Assembly (NCBI RefSeq): GCF_016598475.1
Contig: NZ_JAEMUX010000005.1
Location: forward strand, 124,001-188,000
Reading direction: 5' to 3'
Origin: Streptomyces adelaidensis
GTDB lineage: Bacteria; Actinomycetota; Actinomycetes; Streptomycetales; Streptomycetaceae
Length of the DNA stretch: 64,000 nucleotides
In this document: piece by piece, positions 1 through 9,608 of the stretch
Numbering within the stretch: position 1 is the first letter of the stretch
How the letters are laid out: each line of letters begins with the position of its first letter
The notes under the pieces: generated by a model
Told to the model about the DNA's origin: nothing
What the model saw: the letters and a program-made list of their open reading frames with translations, nothing else
Databases searched by the model: none
Program-made: the position numbers and the translations under genes

Positions 1-2
1 TC

Positions 3-3000
3 GGCGACCGCCCGGCCCCGGTGTCGTACGAGGGTTCGGACCCGGTGGCGTACGAAGATCCGGAGACGATGGCGTACGAGGGTCTCGCCACGCGCGATCC
101 CGCCGTCCCGGCACGCGACGATCTCGGTCTGGACGAACCGGCCTTCCTCCTCTACACCTCCGGAACGACGGGCCGCCCCAAGGGCGTGCTGTCCACGCTG
201 CGCGCCGCGCTGTGGAACGTCGCCTCCTGCTACGTCCCGATCGTCGAACTGTCCGCCGAGGACACGCTGCTGTTCCCGCTGCCCCTGTTCCACACCCTCG
301 GCCACCACCTGTGCGTGATCGGCACGACCGCGGTCGGCGCCACCGCGCATCTGATGCCGGGGCTCTCCGCCCCCGAGGTGCTCGACGAACTGCGCTCCCG
401 GCCCTACACGTTCCTGGTCGGCGTGCCGACGATCTACCACAACCTGGTCCATGCCGCCGGTGCGGAAGGACTCACGCTGCCCGCGCTGCGCGTCTGCTTC
501 ATCGCGGGCGCGGTCAGCACGCCCGCGCTCGCCGAGGCGTTCGAGGCCGCCTTCGGCGTCCGGCTCACCGACAGCTACGGCAGCACCGAGACGAGCGGGA
601 CGATGACCGCCATGCGGCCCGACGGCGAGCGCGTGCCCGGTTCGTGCGGGCCGCCGGTGCCCGGGCTGAGCCTGCGTGTGGTGGACCCGGACACCGGTGC
701 CGATGTGCCGACCGGTGCGGAGGGCGAGGTCTGGGTCAGCGGCCCGAACGTCATGCTGGGCTACCACAACCTGCCGGAGGCCACCGCGGAGGTGCTCCGC
801 GACGGCTGGTACCGCACCGGCGATCTCGCCCGCCAGAGCGACGCCGGGTACCTCTGGATCACCGGCCGGCGCAACGACGTGATCATCCGGGGCGGGGAGA
901 ACGTGCACCCCACCGAGATCGAGGCCGTACTCGCCCGGGTGCCCGGTGTGCGCGACGCCGCCGTGACCGCACTGGCGCACGACGAGTTCGGCCAGGTCCC
1001 GGTGGCGCTGGTGGTGCCCGACCCCCAGCACGTGGCAGCCGTCGACTGCGCGGAGCTGTTCGCGCGGTGCCGTCGCGACCTCGCCTACTTCAAGGTGCCG
1101 GTGGAGATCCGCGCCGTGACCGCACTGCCGAGGACGGGCACGGGCAAGATCGCGCGCAAGGCGCTGACGGAGCTGCCCGGCCGGCTGCTCGCCGTCGCCG
1201 GCTCCCACGACGGCCTGCACCTCGTGGGAGCCGACGGTGCGCCGGCCCTGCTCCCGGGCACCGCACTGCCCACCGGGGCCGGTCCGCTCGCCGGCCGGGA
1301 CGTGACCCTGGCGGGAGACGCCGGGGACCTCGCGGACCTGATCGCCCGCCACCTCGTGGCCGGTCACGAGGCCCGGCGCGTGGGGCCGTCCGGCACGGAG
1401 GACGGCGTCACCGTCACGGTCACCGGCTCCACCGTGACGATCGCCCCCGCCGGGTCCGCCCCCACCACCCTGGTGCTGGCGGAGGGGTTGACCGACCACC
1501 GGATCCGCAACTCCGTGGACGTCGCGCTGAGCCGGCCGGGCAGCACGCTGGTCGCGACCGTGTGGTCGGCGCCGGCCACCGCACCGGACCGGCTGCCGGC
1601 CAGGGTGGACCTGACCGGGATCACCGGGACCGACCTCGGCGGCAGGCTCGTCGACCTCGTCGCGGGCCAGGTCCACGAGGTGCTGGGCGACGCGGGTGCC
1701 ATCGAGCCGGACCGCGCCCTGCGCGAGTACGGGCTCACTTCGGCGGACGCGGTCCGGCTACGGGACCGGATCGCCGCCGCCGTGGGGCTGCGCCTGCCGA
1801 CGACGCTCGTGTTCGACCACCCTTCGGTCCGTGCGATCGCCGGGCATCTGCGAGGTGAGCTCACCGGTTCACCCGAGCTCACCGGTTCACCCGAGCAGCG
1901 GGCCACGGTCGCCGCGTCGGCCGGCACCGACGTCGATCCGGACGACGATCCCGTGGTGCTCGTCGGTATCGGCTGCCGCTACCCCGGCGGGGTCCGTTCC
2001 CCCGACGAGCTGTGGCGGCTGGTGGCCGACGGGGTCGACGCCACCTCCGGGTTCCCCGACGACCGGGGCTGGGACTTCGACCGGTTGTTCGACCCCAACC
2101 CCGACCGCAGCGGCACCTCTCGCACCCGGCGGGGCGGGTTCCTCCGTGAGATGGCCGACTTCGACCCCGAGTTCTTCGGGATCTCGCCGCGCGAGGCGCT
2201 GGCGATGGACCCGCAGCACCGGCTGCTCCTGGAGACCTCCTGGGAGGCACTGGAGCGCGCCGGCATCGACCCGACGTCCCTGCGCGACCAGCGGGTCGGC
2301 GTGTACGCGGGGCTGATCCACCACGACTACGTCACCGATCCCGACCGGGTGCCCCGCGAGCTGGAGGGCTACATCAGTACGGGCACGGTCGGCGCCGCCG
2401 CCTCCGGGCGGATCGCCTATGTGCTGGGACTGCGCGGTCCGGCGCTCACCGTCGACACCGCCTGTTCCTCGTCCCTGGTGGCCATCCACCTCGCGGCACA
2501 GTCGATCCGCCGGGGCGAGTGCGAGTTCGCGCTGGCCGGCGGTGTGGCCGTCATGGCGACGCCGCAGACGTTCGTGGAGTACAGCAGGCAGGGCGCGCTG
2601 GCCGAGGACGGTCGGTCCAAGGCGTTCGCCGCGGCGGCGGACGGCACCGGCTGGGCGGAGGGCGTCGGCATGGTGGTGCTGGAACGACTGTCCGGCGCCC
2701 GCCGCGCCGGGCACCCGGTGCTGGCCGTGATCCGGGGTTCCGCGGTGAACCAGGACGGCGCGTCCAACGGCCTTACGGCGCCCAGCGGGACAGCACAGCA
2801 GGAGGTGATCCGGCTCGCCCTGCGGGACGCCGGTCTTTCACCGTCCGACGTGGACGCGGTCGAGGCGCACGGCACCGGCACCCGGCTCGGCGACCCGATC
2901 GAGGCCGGCGCGCTGCTGGCCGCCTACGGGCAGGACCGCGGCGCCCCGCTCTGGCTGGGCTCGCTGAAATCCAACATCGGGCACACCCAGGCCGCGGCCG

Positions 3001-6000
3001 GGGTCGGCGGTGTGATCAAGGTCGTACAGGCCATGCTGCACCGCACCCTGCCGAAGACCCTGCACGTGGACGAGCCGTCGCCGCACGTCGACTGGGCGTC
3101 GGGAGACGTCCGGCTGCTCACCGAGACCATGCCGTGGCCGGAACGGGACCGGCCGCCGCGCGCCGCTGTCTCCTCCTTCGGGGTCAGCGGCACCAACGCG
3201 CACCTGATCCTGGAGGCACCACCGGAGGAACCCGCACCGCCGCCGGCCACCGAGCCGCCCGCTACCGAGGCGCCCGCCGTCGAATCGCCGGTCGTCGCTT
3301 GGGCGTTGTCCGGCAAAACTCCCGAGCGGCTGCGGGACTGGGCGGCCCGACTGCTCCCCGTGGCCGGGGACGTCGCACCGGTGGACCTCGCGCACTCGCT
3401 GGCGGTGTCGCGCGGCCACTTCACCCACCGGGCCGTCGTGGTCGGCGGCGACCGCGATGAGCTGCTCGCCGGGCTGCGGGCCGTCGCCGAGGGGAGGCCG
3501 GCGCGGAACAGTGTCTCCGGAGTGGCCGATGCGAACGGAAAGGTGGCGTTCGTCTTCCCGGGGCAGGGCACGCAGTGGGTGGGCATGGCGGCCGGGCTGA
3601 TGGGCGAACCGGTGTTCGCCGAATCCGTCTACGCCTGCGAACGGGCCCTCAAACCCCACGTGGACTGGTCGCTCACCGAGGTACTGGCCGACGACGCCGG
3701 CCGGCTGGAACGGCTGGACCTCGTACACCCCGCGCTGTTCGCGGTGATGGTGTCGCTGGCCGCCCTGTGGCGCTCCCGTGGTATCGAACCCGACGCGGTG
3801 ATCGGCCACTCCATGGGTGAGGTGGCCGCCGCGTGCGTCGCGGGCGCGCTGTCGCTGGAGGAGGCCGCCCGCGTCGTCGTGGTGCGCAGCCAGGTCATCG
3901 CCGAGCTGGGCGCCAGCGCCGGCATGGCGTCGGTGACCGCGTCCCGCGCACAGGTGGAGTGGCTGCTGGAGCGCTGGCCGGACCGGCTCTGGATCGCCGC
4001 GCTCAACGGTCCGTCCACCACCGTGGTCGCCGGTGACGACCTGGCGGTCGACGGGCTGCTCGCCGAGTGCGCGCTGGACGGCGTGCACGCCCGGCGGATC
4101 CGTGTCGACGTCGCCTCGCACTGTCCGAAGATGGAGGCACTGCGTGAGGAGTTGGTGGCCAGGCTGGGGGAGGTGCGCACCGCCAGGCCCTCGGTGCCGA
4201 TGTACTCCACCGTGGACCTGGACTGGGTCGGCGACGCCACGCTGACCGGCGCGTACTGGTACCGCAACCTCCGGCAGCCCGTGCTGTTCCAACCGGCCGT
4301 CGAGCATCTCGTCGACCAGGGTTTCCGGGCCTTCGTGGAGTCCAGCCCGCATCCGGCGCTGACCTCCGCCGTCGAGCAGACGCTGGAGGAGAGCGCCACG
4401 AACGGGGTCGTCACCGGAACCCTGCGTCGTGACGACGGCGGTCCCGCACGGTTCCTGACCTCCGCCGCACAGTTGTACGCGCGGGGGGTGGGAGGCCTGC
4501 GCCTCACCACCGGCACCGGCACCGGCACTCGCCCCGGCCGGCCGGTCCCCTTGCCGACCACGCCGTTCCAGCGGCGGCGGTTCTGGTTCACGACCACCGC
4601 CTCGTCCAGGGCGGGCACCGGCGGCCACCCACTGATCGGCACGCCGGTCGAATCCGCCCGCAGCGGTGAGTTCGTGGCCGCCGGCCGGGTCTCGCCGGTC
4701 GAGCAGCCGTGGCTGGCCGACCACGCGGTGAACGGGACCTGCATCCTGCCCGGCACCGCGCTGCTGGACCTCGCGCTGCGCGCCGCGCACGGCACCGGCG
4801 GCAGCGCAATCGACGAGCTGGTCATCGAGGCGCCACTCGTACTGTCCAAGGAGGGCACGGCGGAGCTTCAGGTCGTGGCGGATCCGGCCCGGCGTACGGT
4901 CGAGGTGTTCAGCAGGCCGGAGCAGCCCGCCGGCCAGTGGCGACGACACGCGCACGGCACGATCCACGACACCCGCGCCGAGCCGTTCGCCGAGCCGTTC
5001 GCCGAGCCGATCGTCGGGGCGCTGCCTCCGGCCGACGCCGAGGAGATCGACGTCGACTACGCGTCGCTGGCCGAGCGCGGCAACGAGTACGGCCCGGCGT
5101 TCAGGGCCCTGCGCGGGCTGTGGCGGCGAGGCGGGGAGCTCTTCGCCGAACTGCGGCTGCCGGAGGAGGCACCCGGCGGGTTCGCGGGCCACGGCCTGCA
5201 CCCCGTGCTCGGCGACGCCGCCCTGCACGCCCTCGCCCTGACCCGACCTGTCCAGGACGGCCACATAGCGCTGCCGTTCGTGTGGCGCGACGTATGGGCC
5301 GGCGAGAGCCGCACCACCCACGCCTACGCCCACCTGGCACCCAGCGGCCGGGACGAGTTCACCGTGGCCATCACCACCGCCGAGCGCGAACCGCTGTTCC
5401 GGGGCACACTCGGCACCCGTACGGTGGCCCTGCGCGAGCTGGCGGGCGCACTGCCGACGGACTCGGTGTACCGGATGCGGTGGACCGAACTCGCCGATCG
5501 GGTGACGTCACCCGCACCCACATGGGCGCTGCTGGGCACCGACCGCCTCGGCCTCGACGTCACCGCCGACCTGGGCGATCTCGCCGATGCCGACGCGGTC
5601 ATCTGCACCCCGGCCCCCGACGACGTCCGGGAAGCCACGCTGGACACGCTGTCCCACGTCCAGCACTGGCTGGCGGCCGACCGCCCGGCCGACGTCCCCC
5701 TCGTCGTACTGACCCGCGGCGACGACCCGGCCGGCGCGGCGGCGCGCGGCCTGGTGCGGTCCGCGCAGTCCGAGCATCCCGGACGGTTCCTGTTGGTCGA
5801 GATGGACGGCATGGACGAGGCCCCCCGGTCCTCGGCACGGCTGGCCGACGCGGTGGCCGCCGGACGACCGCACGTACGGATCGCCGCGGGCCGGCTCCAG
5901 GCGCCGGAACTGGCGCGGGTCACGCCGGCGCGGAACGCCCGCCCGGACCTCAGCGGCGGCACGGTACTGATCACCGGCGGCACCGGCACGCTCGGCTCCC

Positions 6001-7013
6001 TGCTGGCGCGACACCTCGTGACCGAGTACGGGGTCCGCAGCCTCCTGCTCACCAGCCGCGGCGGGGCGCGGGACGACGACCCTCTCCTCGCGGAGCTGAG
6101 GGAGCTGGGCGCCGAGGTCGCCGTCGCCGCCTGCGACGTCGCCGACCGGGACGCACTCGCCGCCGCCCTCGACCTGGTGCCCGCCCGGCACCCGCTGGTC
6201 GCGGTCCTGCACGCGGCCGGGGTGCTCGCGGACGGGGTGGTGACCGGGATGACCGCCGAACAGGTGGAGCGGGTGCTGCGCCCCAAACTCGACGGCACGC
6301 TGAACCTGCACGAGCTGACCAAGGACACCGAGCTGGCCGCCTTCGTGCTGTTCTCCTCGCTGGCCGGGGTGCTGGGCAGCCCGGGGCAGGGGAACTACGC
6401 GGCCGCGAACGCGTTCCTGGACGCGTTCGCCGCGCGCCGCAGGGCCGACGGGCTGCCCGCGCAGTCCCAGGCATGGAGCCTCTGGGAGGAAGCCTCCGGC
6501 ATGACCGAGGTGCTGCGCGAGGCCGACCGGAACGGCACCCTCCCGGACGCCACCCTGCCCATGCCCACCGCGTTCGCGCTGGCCCTCTTCGACGAGGCGC
6601 TGCGACAGGACGACCCGGTCCTCACCCTCGCCAGGTTCGACATCGCCAAGCTGCGCACCCGCGGGGCACCCGCGCTGCTGCGCGGCCTCGTGCCCGCCGT
6701 GACGGCCACCGCCGCACCCGCCGTCCGGCTGCGTGACCTCGCTCCGGCCGAGCGGGCCGAACGGCTCCTGACCGAGGTACGCACGCTCGCCGCCGAGCTG
6801 CTCGGCCACCGGGGCGTCGAGGCCCTGCCCCCGGATCGGAGCCTCCTCGAGTCCGGCCTGGACTCGCTGACCTCGGTGGAACTGCGCAACCGCCTGAGCG
6901 CCCTGACCGGGCTCCGGCTGCCCGCCACACTCGTGTTCGACCACCCCGCACCGCGGTCCCTGGCCGACCATCTCCACCGGGCGCTGGCCGCCCCGGCGGA
7001 AGCGGGCGCGTGA
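3..7013 (+). CDS. Modular type I polyketide synthase, 5'-truncated by the window (CoA ligase-ACP-KS-AT-DH-KR-ACP)
   Basis: The frame is open to the window edge and the adenylation P-loop YTSGTTGRPKG lies only ~45 residues after the GTG at 21, so roughly 120-150 N-terminal residues are missing. Numbering from that GTG: acyl-AMP/CoA-ligase loading domain 1-370; ACP1 around 540-620 (carrier Ser in GLTSADAV); KS 650-1075 (DTACSSS Cys near 815, plus EAHGTGT and NIGHTQ histidines); AT near 1180-1500 (GHSMG, VASH); DH near 1540-1800 (HAVNGTCILP and a following GDAALH Asp); KR near 1970-2160 (GGTGTLG, SSLAG, NYAAANAF); ACP2 with GLDSL near 2279. No enoylreductase or thioesterase follows. From family knowledge, the protein activates and loads a free acid and extends it once with full beta-keto to alkene reduction. 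VASH in the AT is closer to the methylmalonyl signature YASH than to malonyl HAFH, so the extender is unsettled. Release must need another protein. Confidence 0.93.
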   Translation, partial: GDRPAPVSYEGSDPVAYEDPETMAYEGLATRDPAVPARDDLGLDEPAFLLYTSGTTGRPKGVLSTLRAALWNVASCYVPIVELSAEDTLLFPLPLFHTLGHHLCVIGTTAVGATAHLMPGLSAPEVLDELRSRPYTFLVGVPTIYHNLVHAAGAEGLTLPALRVCFIAGAVSTPALAEAFEAAFGVRLTDSYGSTETSGTMTAMRPDGERVPGSCGPPVPGLSLRVVDPDTGADVPTGAEGEVWVSGPNVMLGYHNLPEATAEVLRDGWYRTGDLARQSDAGYLWITGRRNDVIIRGGENVHPTEIEAVLARVPGVRDAAVTALAHDEFGQVPVALVVPDPQHVAAVDCAELFARCRRDLAYFKVPVEIRAVTALPRTGTGKIARKALTELPGRLLAVAGSHDGLHLVGADGAPALLPGTALPTGAGPLAGRDVTLAGDAGDLADLIARHLVAGHEARRVGPSGTEDGVTVTVTGSTVTIAPAGSAPTTLVLAEGLTDHRIRNSVDVALSRPGSTLVATVWSAPATAPDRLPARVDLTGITGTDLGGRLVDLVAGQVHEVLGDAGAIEPDRALREYGLTSADAVRLRDRIAAAVGLRLPTTLVFDHPSVRAIAGHLRGELTGSPELTGSPEQRATVAASAGTDVDPDDDPVVLVGIGCRYPGGVRSPDELWRLVADGVDATSGFPDDRGWDFDRLFDPNPDRSGTSRTRRGGFLREMADFDPEFFGISPREALAMDPQHRLLLETSWEALERAGIDPTSLRDQRVGVYAGLIHHDYVTDPDRVPRELEGYISTGTVGAAASGRIAYVLGLRGPALTVDTACSSSLVAIHLAAQSIRRGECEFALAGGVAVMATPQTFVEYSRQGALAEDGRSKAFAAAADGTGWAEGVGMVVLERLSGARRAGHPVLAVIRGSAVNQDGASNGLTAPSGTAQQEVIRLALRDAGLSPSDVDAVEAHGTGTRLGDPIEAGALLAAYGQDRGAPLWLGSLKSNIGHTQAAAGVGGVIKVVQAMLHRTLPKTLHVDEPSPHVDWASGDVRLLTETMPWPERDRPPRAAVSSFGVSGTNAHLILEAPPEEPAPPPATEPPATEAPAVESPVVAWALSGKTPERLRDWAARLLPVAGDVAPVDLAHSLAVSRGHFTHRAVVVGGDRDELLAGLRAVAEGRPARNSVSGVADANGKVAFVFPGQGTQWVGMAAGLMGEPVFAESVYACERALKPHVDWSLTEVLADDAGRLERLDLVHPALFAVMVSLAALWRSRGIEPDAVIGHSMGEVAAACVAGALSLEEAARVVVVRSQVIAELGASAGMASVTASRAQVEWLLERWPDRLWIAALNGPSTTVVAGDDLAVDGLLAECALDGVHARRIRVDVASHCPKMEALREELVARLGEVRTARPSVPMYSTVDLDWVGDATLTGAYWYRNLRQPVLFQPAVEHLVDQGFRAFVESSPHPALTSAVEQTLEESATNGVVTGTLRRDDGGPARFLTSAAQLYARGVGGLRLTTGTGTGTRPGRPVPLPTTPFQRRRFWFTTTASSRAGTGGHPLIGTPVESARSGEFVAAGRVSPVEQPWLADHAVNGTCILPGTALLDLALRAAHGTGGSAIDELVIEAPLVLSKEGTAELQVVADPARRTVEVFSRPEQPAGQWRRHAHGTIHDTRAEPFAEPFAEPIVGALPPADAEEIDVDYASLAERGNEYGPAFRALRGLWRRGGELFAELRLPEEAPGGFAGHGLHPVLGDAALHALALTRPVQDGHIALPFVWRDVWAGESRTTHAYAHLAPSGRDEFTVAITTAEREPLFRGTLGTRTVALRELAGALPTDSVYRMRWTELADRVTSPAPTWALLGTDRLGLDVTADLGDLADADAVICTPAPDDVREATLDTLSHVQHWLAADRPADVPLVVLTRGDDPAGAAARGLVRSAQSEHPGRFLLVEMDGMDEAPRSSARLADAVAAGRPHVRIAAGRLQAPELARVTPARNARPDLSGGTVLITGGTGTLGSLLARHLVTEYGVRSLLLTSRGGARDDDPLLAELRELGAEVAVAACDVADRDALAAALDLVPARHPLVAVLHAAGVLADGVVTGMTAEQVERVLRPKLDGTLNLHELTKDTELAAFVLFSSLAGVLGSPGQGNYAAANAFLDAFAARRRADGLPAQSQAWSLWEEASGMTEVLREADRNGTLPDATLPMPTAFALALFDEALRQDDPVLTLARFDIAKLRTRGAPALLRGLVPAVTATAAPAVRLRDLAPAERAERLLTEVRTLAAELLGHRGVEALPPDRSLLESGLDSLTSVELRNRLSALTGLRLPATLVFDHPAPRSLADHLHRALAAPAEAGA

Positions 7014-7133
7014 TGGGGCGGTACGGCCAGGTCCGGGGGCCTGGTGATCGGCTACCTGGGCCGGGCCGTGCCGAGGCCGGTCCACCTCGTGCGGCGGGCC
7101 CCGGCAATTCACTCGATGATGGTGGAGGTTGTG

Positions 7134-7943
7134 ATGTCTGAAGACACGACGGACCTGGCCGGGCTGCGGGTCATGGTGACCGGGGCGGCCGGTGGGCTCG
7201 GCCGGGCCATCGCCGAGGCCGTGCACGCGGCGGGCGCGCGCCTGGTGCTGACCACGCGGGACGCGGACTCGCTGCCCAGGGCCGCGGCCGGTCTCGACCG
7301 GGGCCCCGAGGTCGTCACGGCTGTCGCCGACGTCACCGACGACGCCGAGCTGACCAAGGCCGTAGAGCTGGCCACCGAGCGGCTCGGCGGGATCGACGTG
7401 CTGGTCAACAACGCCGGTGTGCCCGGACCGGCCGGACCCGCCTGGGAGAACGACCCGGCCGAGTGGTGGCACGCCATGGAGGTCAATCTGGGTGGCGCGC
7501 TGGCGGCCTGCCGGGCGGTGCTGCCCGGCATGATCGAGCGTGGCCGGGGGCGGGTCGTCACGATCTCCAGCCACGCGGGGCACACCCGCTGGCCGCACGT
7601 CAGCGCGTACTCGGTGTCCAAGGCGGCGGCGAACAAGCTGACCGAGAACATCGCCATCGAGCTGCTGCCGCACGGGATCACCGCGTTCAGCTACCACCCG
7701 GGGATCGTGGACGTCGGCCTCGGATCGTCCGCGACCGCGACACGGCGGAGCGACAATCCGTGGGACCGCCGCATCGAGACCTGGCTCGACACCCAGCGCG
7801 AGGCCGGCCGGTACACCCCCCTCCCCGAGGCGATCGCCAACCTGCTGCGGCTGGTCCGGGGCGAGGCCGACGCGCTCACCGGCCGCTACCTGACCCACGA
7901 GGACGACATCGCGGGGCTCGTCGCGGCCACCGGCCGCGCCTGA
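7134..7943 (+). CDS. Short-chain dehydrogenase/reductase
   Basis: 269 aa classical SDR with cofactor loop TGAAGGLG near residue 16, LVNNAG, the catalytic Ser in ISSHAG, and YSVSK as the Tyr/Lys pair. I chose ATG 7134 because GGAGG at 7124-7128 sits 5 nt upstream; the frame is open further up with weaker starts (GTG 7044, ATG 7116/7119). It follows the PKS stop by 120 bp on the same strand, so it is probably co-transcribed and may reduce or tailor the polyketide, but no motif fixes the substrate. FabG-like or tailoring ketoreductase are both possible. Confidence 0.85.
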   Translation: MSEDTTDLAGLRVMVTGAAGGLGRAIAEAVHAAGARLVLTTRDADSLPRAAAGLDRGPEVVTAVADVTDDAELTKAVELATERLGGIDVLVNNAGVPGPAGPAWENDPAEWWHAMEVNLGGALAACRAVLPGMIERGRGRVVTISSHAGHTRWPHVSAYSVSKAAANKLTENIAIELLPHGITAFSYHPGIVDVGLGSSATATRRSDNPWDRRIETWLDTQREAGRYTPLPEAIANLLRLVRGEADALTGRYLTHEDDIAGLVAATGRA

Positions 7944-7990
7944 CGTACCGCTGTCCGGGACGCGGCCGGTGGCCGAGATCGTCCCCCGCT

Positions 7991-8003
7991 TACAGTGGTG
8001 TGG
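7991..8003 (+). promoter_or_regulatory. Possible leaderless promoter of the XRE-cupin gene
   Basis: TACAGT (7991-7996) matches a TAnnnT -10 box and ends 6 nt before GTG 8003. No Shine-Dalgarno sequence precedes the GTG, as expected of a leaderless transcript. A second in-frame GTG at 8000 is also possible. Confidence 0.35.
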
Positions 8004-8614
8004 TGTCCTCAGGAAATTCCGTCGTCGCGCGCAACGTGCGCCTTCTCAGAGAGCAGCGGGGTCTGTCCCTGGCCGAGTTGGCCCGGCAGGCGGGGCTCGC
8101 CAAACAGACGTTGTCCAAGCTGGAGCAGGGCACCGGCAACCCCACCGTGGATACGTTGTTCTCGATCGCGACGGCGCTGGGGGTGCCGGTCACCAGGCTG
8201 GTGGCCGAGCGGGAGCAGGTGATGACCGTTCAGCGCGGCGCCGATGTCGTCTGGAAGACGCATGACGGGTTCGAGACCCGGGCCCTGGACCACGTCTACG
8301 GCTCCGGTGTCATCGAGAACTATCTGGTACGCGTCGGCCCCGACCCGGACGGGGCGGGCAGGCCGACCGCGCCGCACCCGGTCGGCACGCTGGAGCACCT
8401 GTATGTGATCAGTGGCCGGGTGCGGGTGGGCCCCGCCGACAGCCCGGTGGAGCTGTCCACCGGCGACTTCGTGCGCTACCCGGGCGACCGGCCCCATGTG
8501 TACCAGTCGTTGGACGGCGAGAGCCTGGTGCACATCGTGGTGAGTGTGCCGCGGGTGCAGCCCGGCACCGGGGGCATGACCACGACCCGGACCCACGGAG
8601 ACGGCGCGCACTGA
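8003..8614 (+). CDS. XRE-family transcriptional regulator with C-terminal cupin
   Basis: 203 aa. Residues ~8-65 form an XRE helix-turn-helix (LREQRGLSLAELARQAGLAK, then TLSKLEQG). Residues ~120-190 form a cupin_2 fold with HLYVISGRVRVG and a GDFVRYPGDRPH histidine strand. This HTH-plus-cupin architecture is common in regulators of small-molecule metabolism, where the cupin binds the effector. It lies 60 bp after the SDR and is convergent with the IclR gene. It may regulate the PKS locus, but no operator was recognised. Confidence 0.85.
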   Translation: MSSGNSVVARNVRLLREQRGLSLAELARQAGLAKQTLSKLEQGTGNPTVDTLFSIATALGVPVTRLVAEREQVMTVQRGADVVWKTHDGFETRALDHVYGSGVIENYLVRVGPDPDGAGRPTAPHPVGTLEHLYVISGRVRVGPADSPVELSTGDFVRYPGDRPHVYQSLDGESLVHIVVSVPRVQPGTGGMTTTRTHGDGAH

Positions 8615-8653
8615 ACGCCGCCCGCCGGGGCAGCGGCCCGGGGCCACGCCGGC

Positions 8654-9556
8654 TCAGGCCGCCGGCGTGCTCCCGGCGCCGGAAGGCGCGGTGGAAGGTG
8701 GGCCGGACGGTGCGGTGGACGGTGCGGTGGACGGTGCCGTCCGCTGTGCCTTGGCCGCCGTGATCGCCCGCGCCGCCTCGTAGGCCACGCGGCGCAGCGC
8801 GGGGGCGAAGCGGGCCCGGTCGAAGCGGTGGTCGGCGCCGGCGACGGAGAGGGCCGCGACCGGCCGGCCTGCGGGTCCCATGACGGGGACGGCGACGCAG
8901 GTGAGACCGAGGGTGGCTTCCTGGCGGTCGTGCGCGATGCCGTCCTGGCGGATGCGCCGCAGCTCCGCGCGGAAGGCGGCGGGGTCGGTGACCGTGTAGT
9001 CGGTGAGTTTCGACAGCCCCGCCGAGATGGCCGCTTCCGCCGCGTCGTGGTCGAAGGCCAGCAACGCCTTGCCGACGGCGGTGCAGTACGCGGGCAGACG
9101 GGCGCCGATGCGGGAGGGCGAGCGGGTCGCACGATGCCCGTGGATCTTGTTGACGTACACGATGTCCGTGTCGTGCAGCACCGCGAGGTGAACGGTCTCG
9201 TGGGTCAGCACATAGAGGTCCGCGAGATGCGGCAGCAGCCGCTCGCGCAGCAGTAAGGACGTCGGGCCGTAGACCCGGGTGCCCATGTCGAAGAGCTGGG
9301 CACCCAGGCGGTAGTCGCTCCCCACCCGTTCGACCAGGTCGTTGCGCTGGAGGATGCCCAGGAGCCGGAAGGCGGTCGACTTGGTGAGGCCGGTGCGGCG
9401 GGCCAGCTCGCTCACCCCGACCTCCCGGTCCTGTTCGGCGAGGGACTTGAGCAGGACAAGCGCTTTGTCGACCGCGGTCCGCTGGTCCGACGGCGCGGTC
9501 GGCTCCTGAAGGAGCGTGGTGTCGGTGAGCTCGGAAGTGGGGGAGTGAACTGACAT
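8654..9556 (-). CDS. IclR-family transcriptional regulator
   Basis: 300 aa. The winged HTH lies near residues 30-95 (AVDKALVLLKSLAEQDREVG, then VSELARRTGLTKSTAFRLLGIL). The IclR effector domain follows, including HAVLHDTDIVYVNK-like and CTAVGKALLAF segments. I prefer ATG 9556 to the upstream ATGs (first at 9592) because CAGGAG sits 6 nt before it. A proline/alanine/serine-rich tail with repeated TAPS units ends the protein. It is transcribed away from the dioxygenase operon, and a palindrome at 9595-9608 just upstream of its start is a likely operator. Regulating the adjacent aromatic operon is the natural role, by analogy with IclR-type regulators of aromatic catabolism. Confidence 0.88.
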   Translation of the reverse strand: MSVHSPTSELTDTTLLQEPTAPSDQRTAVDKALVLLKSLAEQDREVGVSELARRTGLTKSTAFRLLGILQRNDLVERVGSDYRLGAQLFDMGTRVYGPTSLLLRERLLPHLADLYVLTHETVHLAVLHDTDIVYVNKIHGHRATRSPSRIGARLPAYCTAVGKALLAFDHDAAEAAISAGLSKLTDYTVTDPAAFRAELRRIRQDGIAHDRQEATLGLTCVAVPVMGPAGRPVAALSVAGADHRFDRARFAPALRRVAYEAARAITAAKAQRTAPSTAPSTAPSGPPSTAPSGAGSTPAA

Positions 9557-9594
9557 GGCGGGCTCCTGGAACGATGCACACGCAGCCATCAAAA

Positions 9595-9608
9595 TGGACG
9601 CGCGTCCA
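9595..9608. promoter_or_regulatory. Perfect 14-bp palindrome, candidate IclR operator
   Basis: TGGACGCGCGTCCA is a perfect palindrome 39 bp upstream of the chosen IclR start, in the divergent promoter region. IclR proteins bind short palindromes of this kind next to their own gene. The assignment is by position and symmetry only. Confidence 0.45.

Noticed and set aside
2838..5333. An 831-residue minus-strand frame within the PKS
   Set aside because: It is antisense to clear KS-AT-DH domains and has no domain signature.
5508..7898. A 796-residue minus-strand frame
   Set aside because: It is antisense to the KR/ACP and SDR genes; composition only reflects GC-rich third positions.
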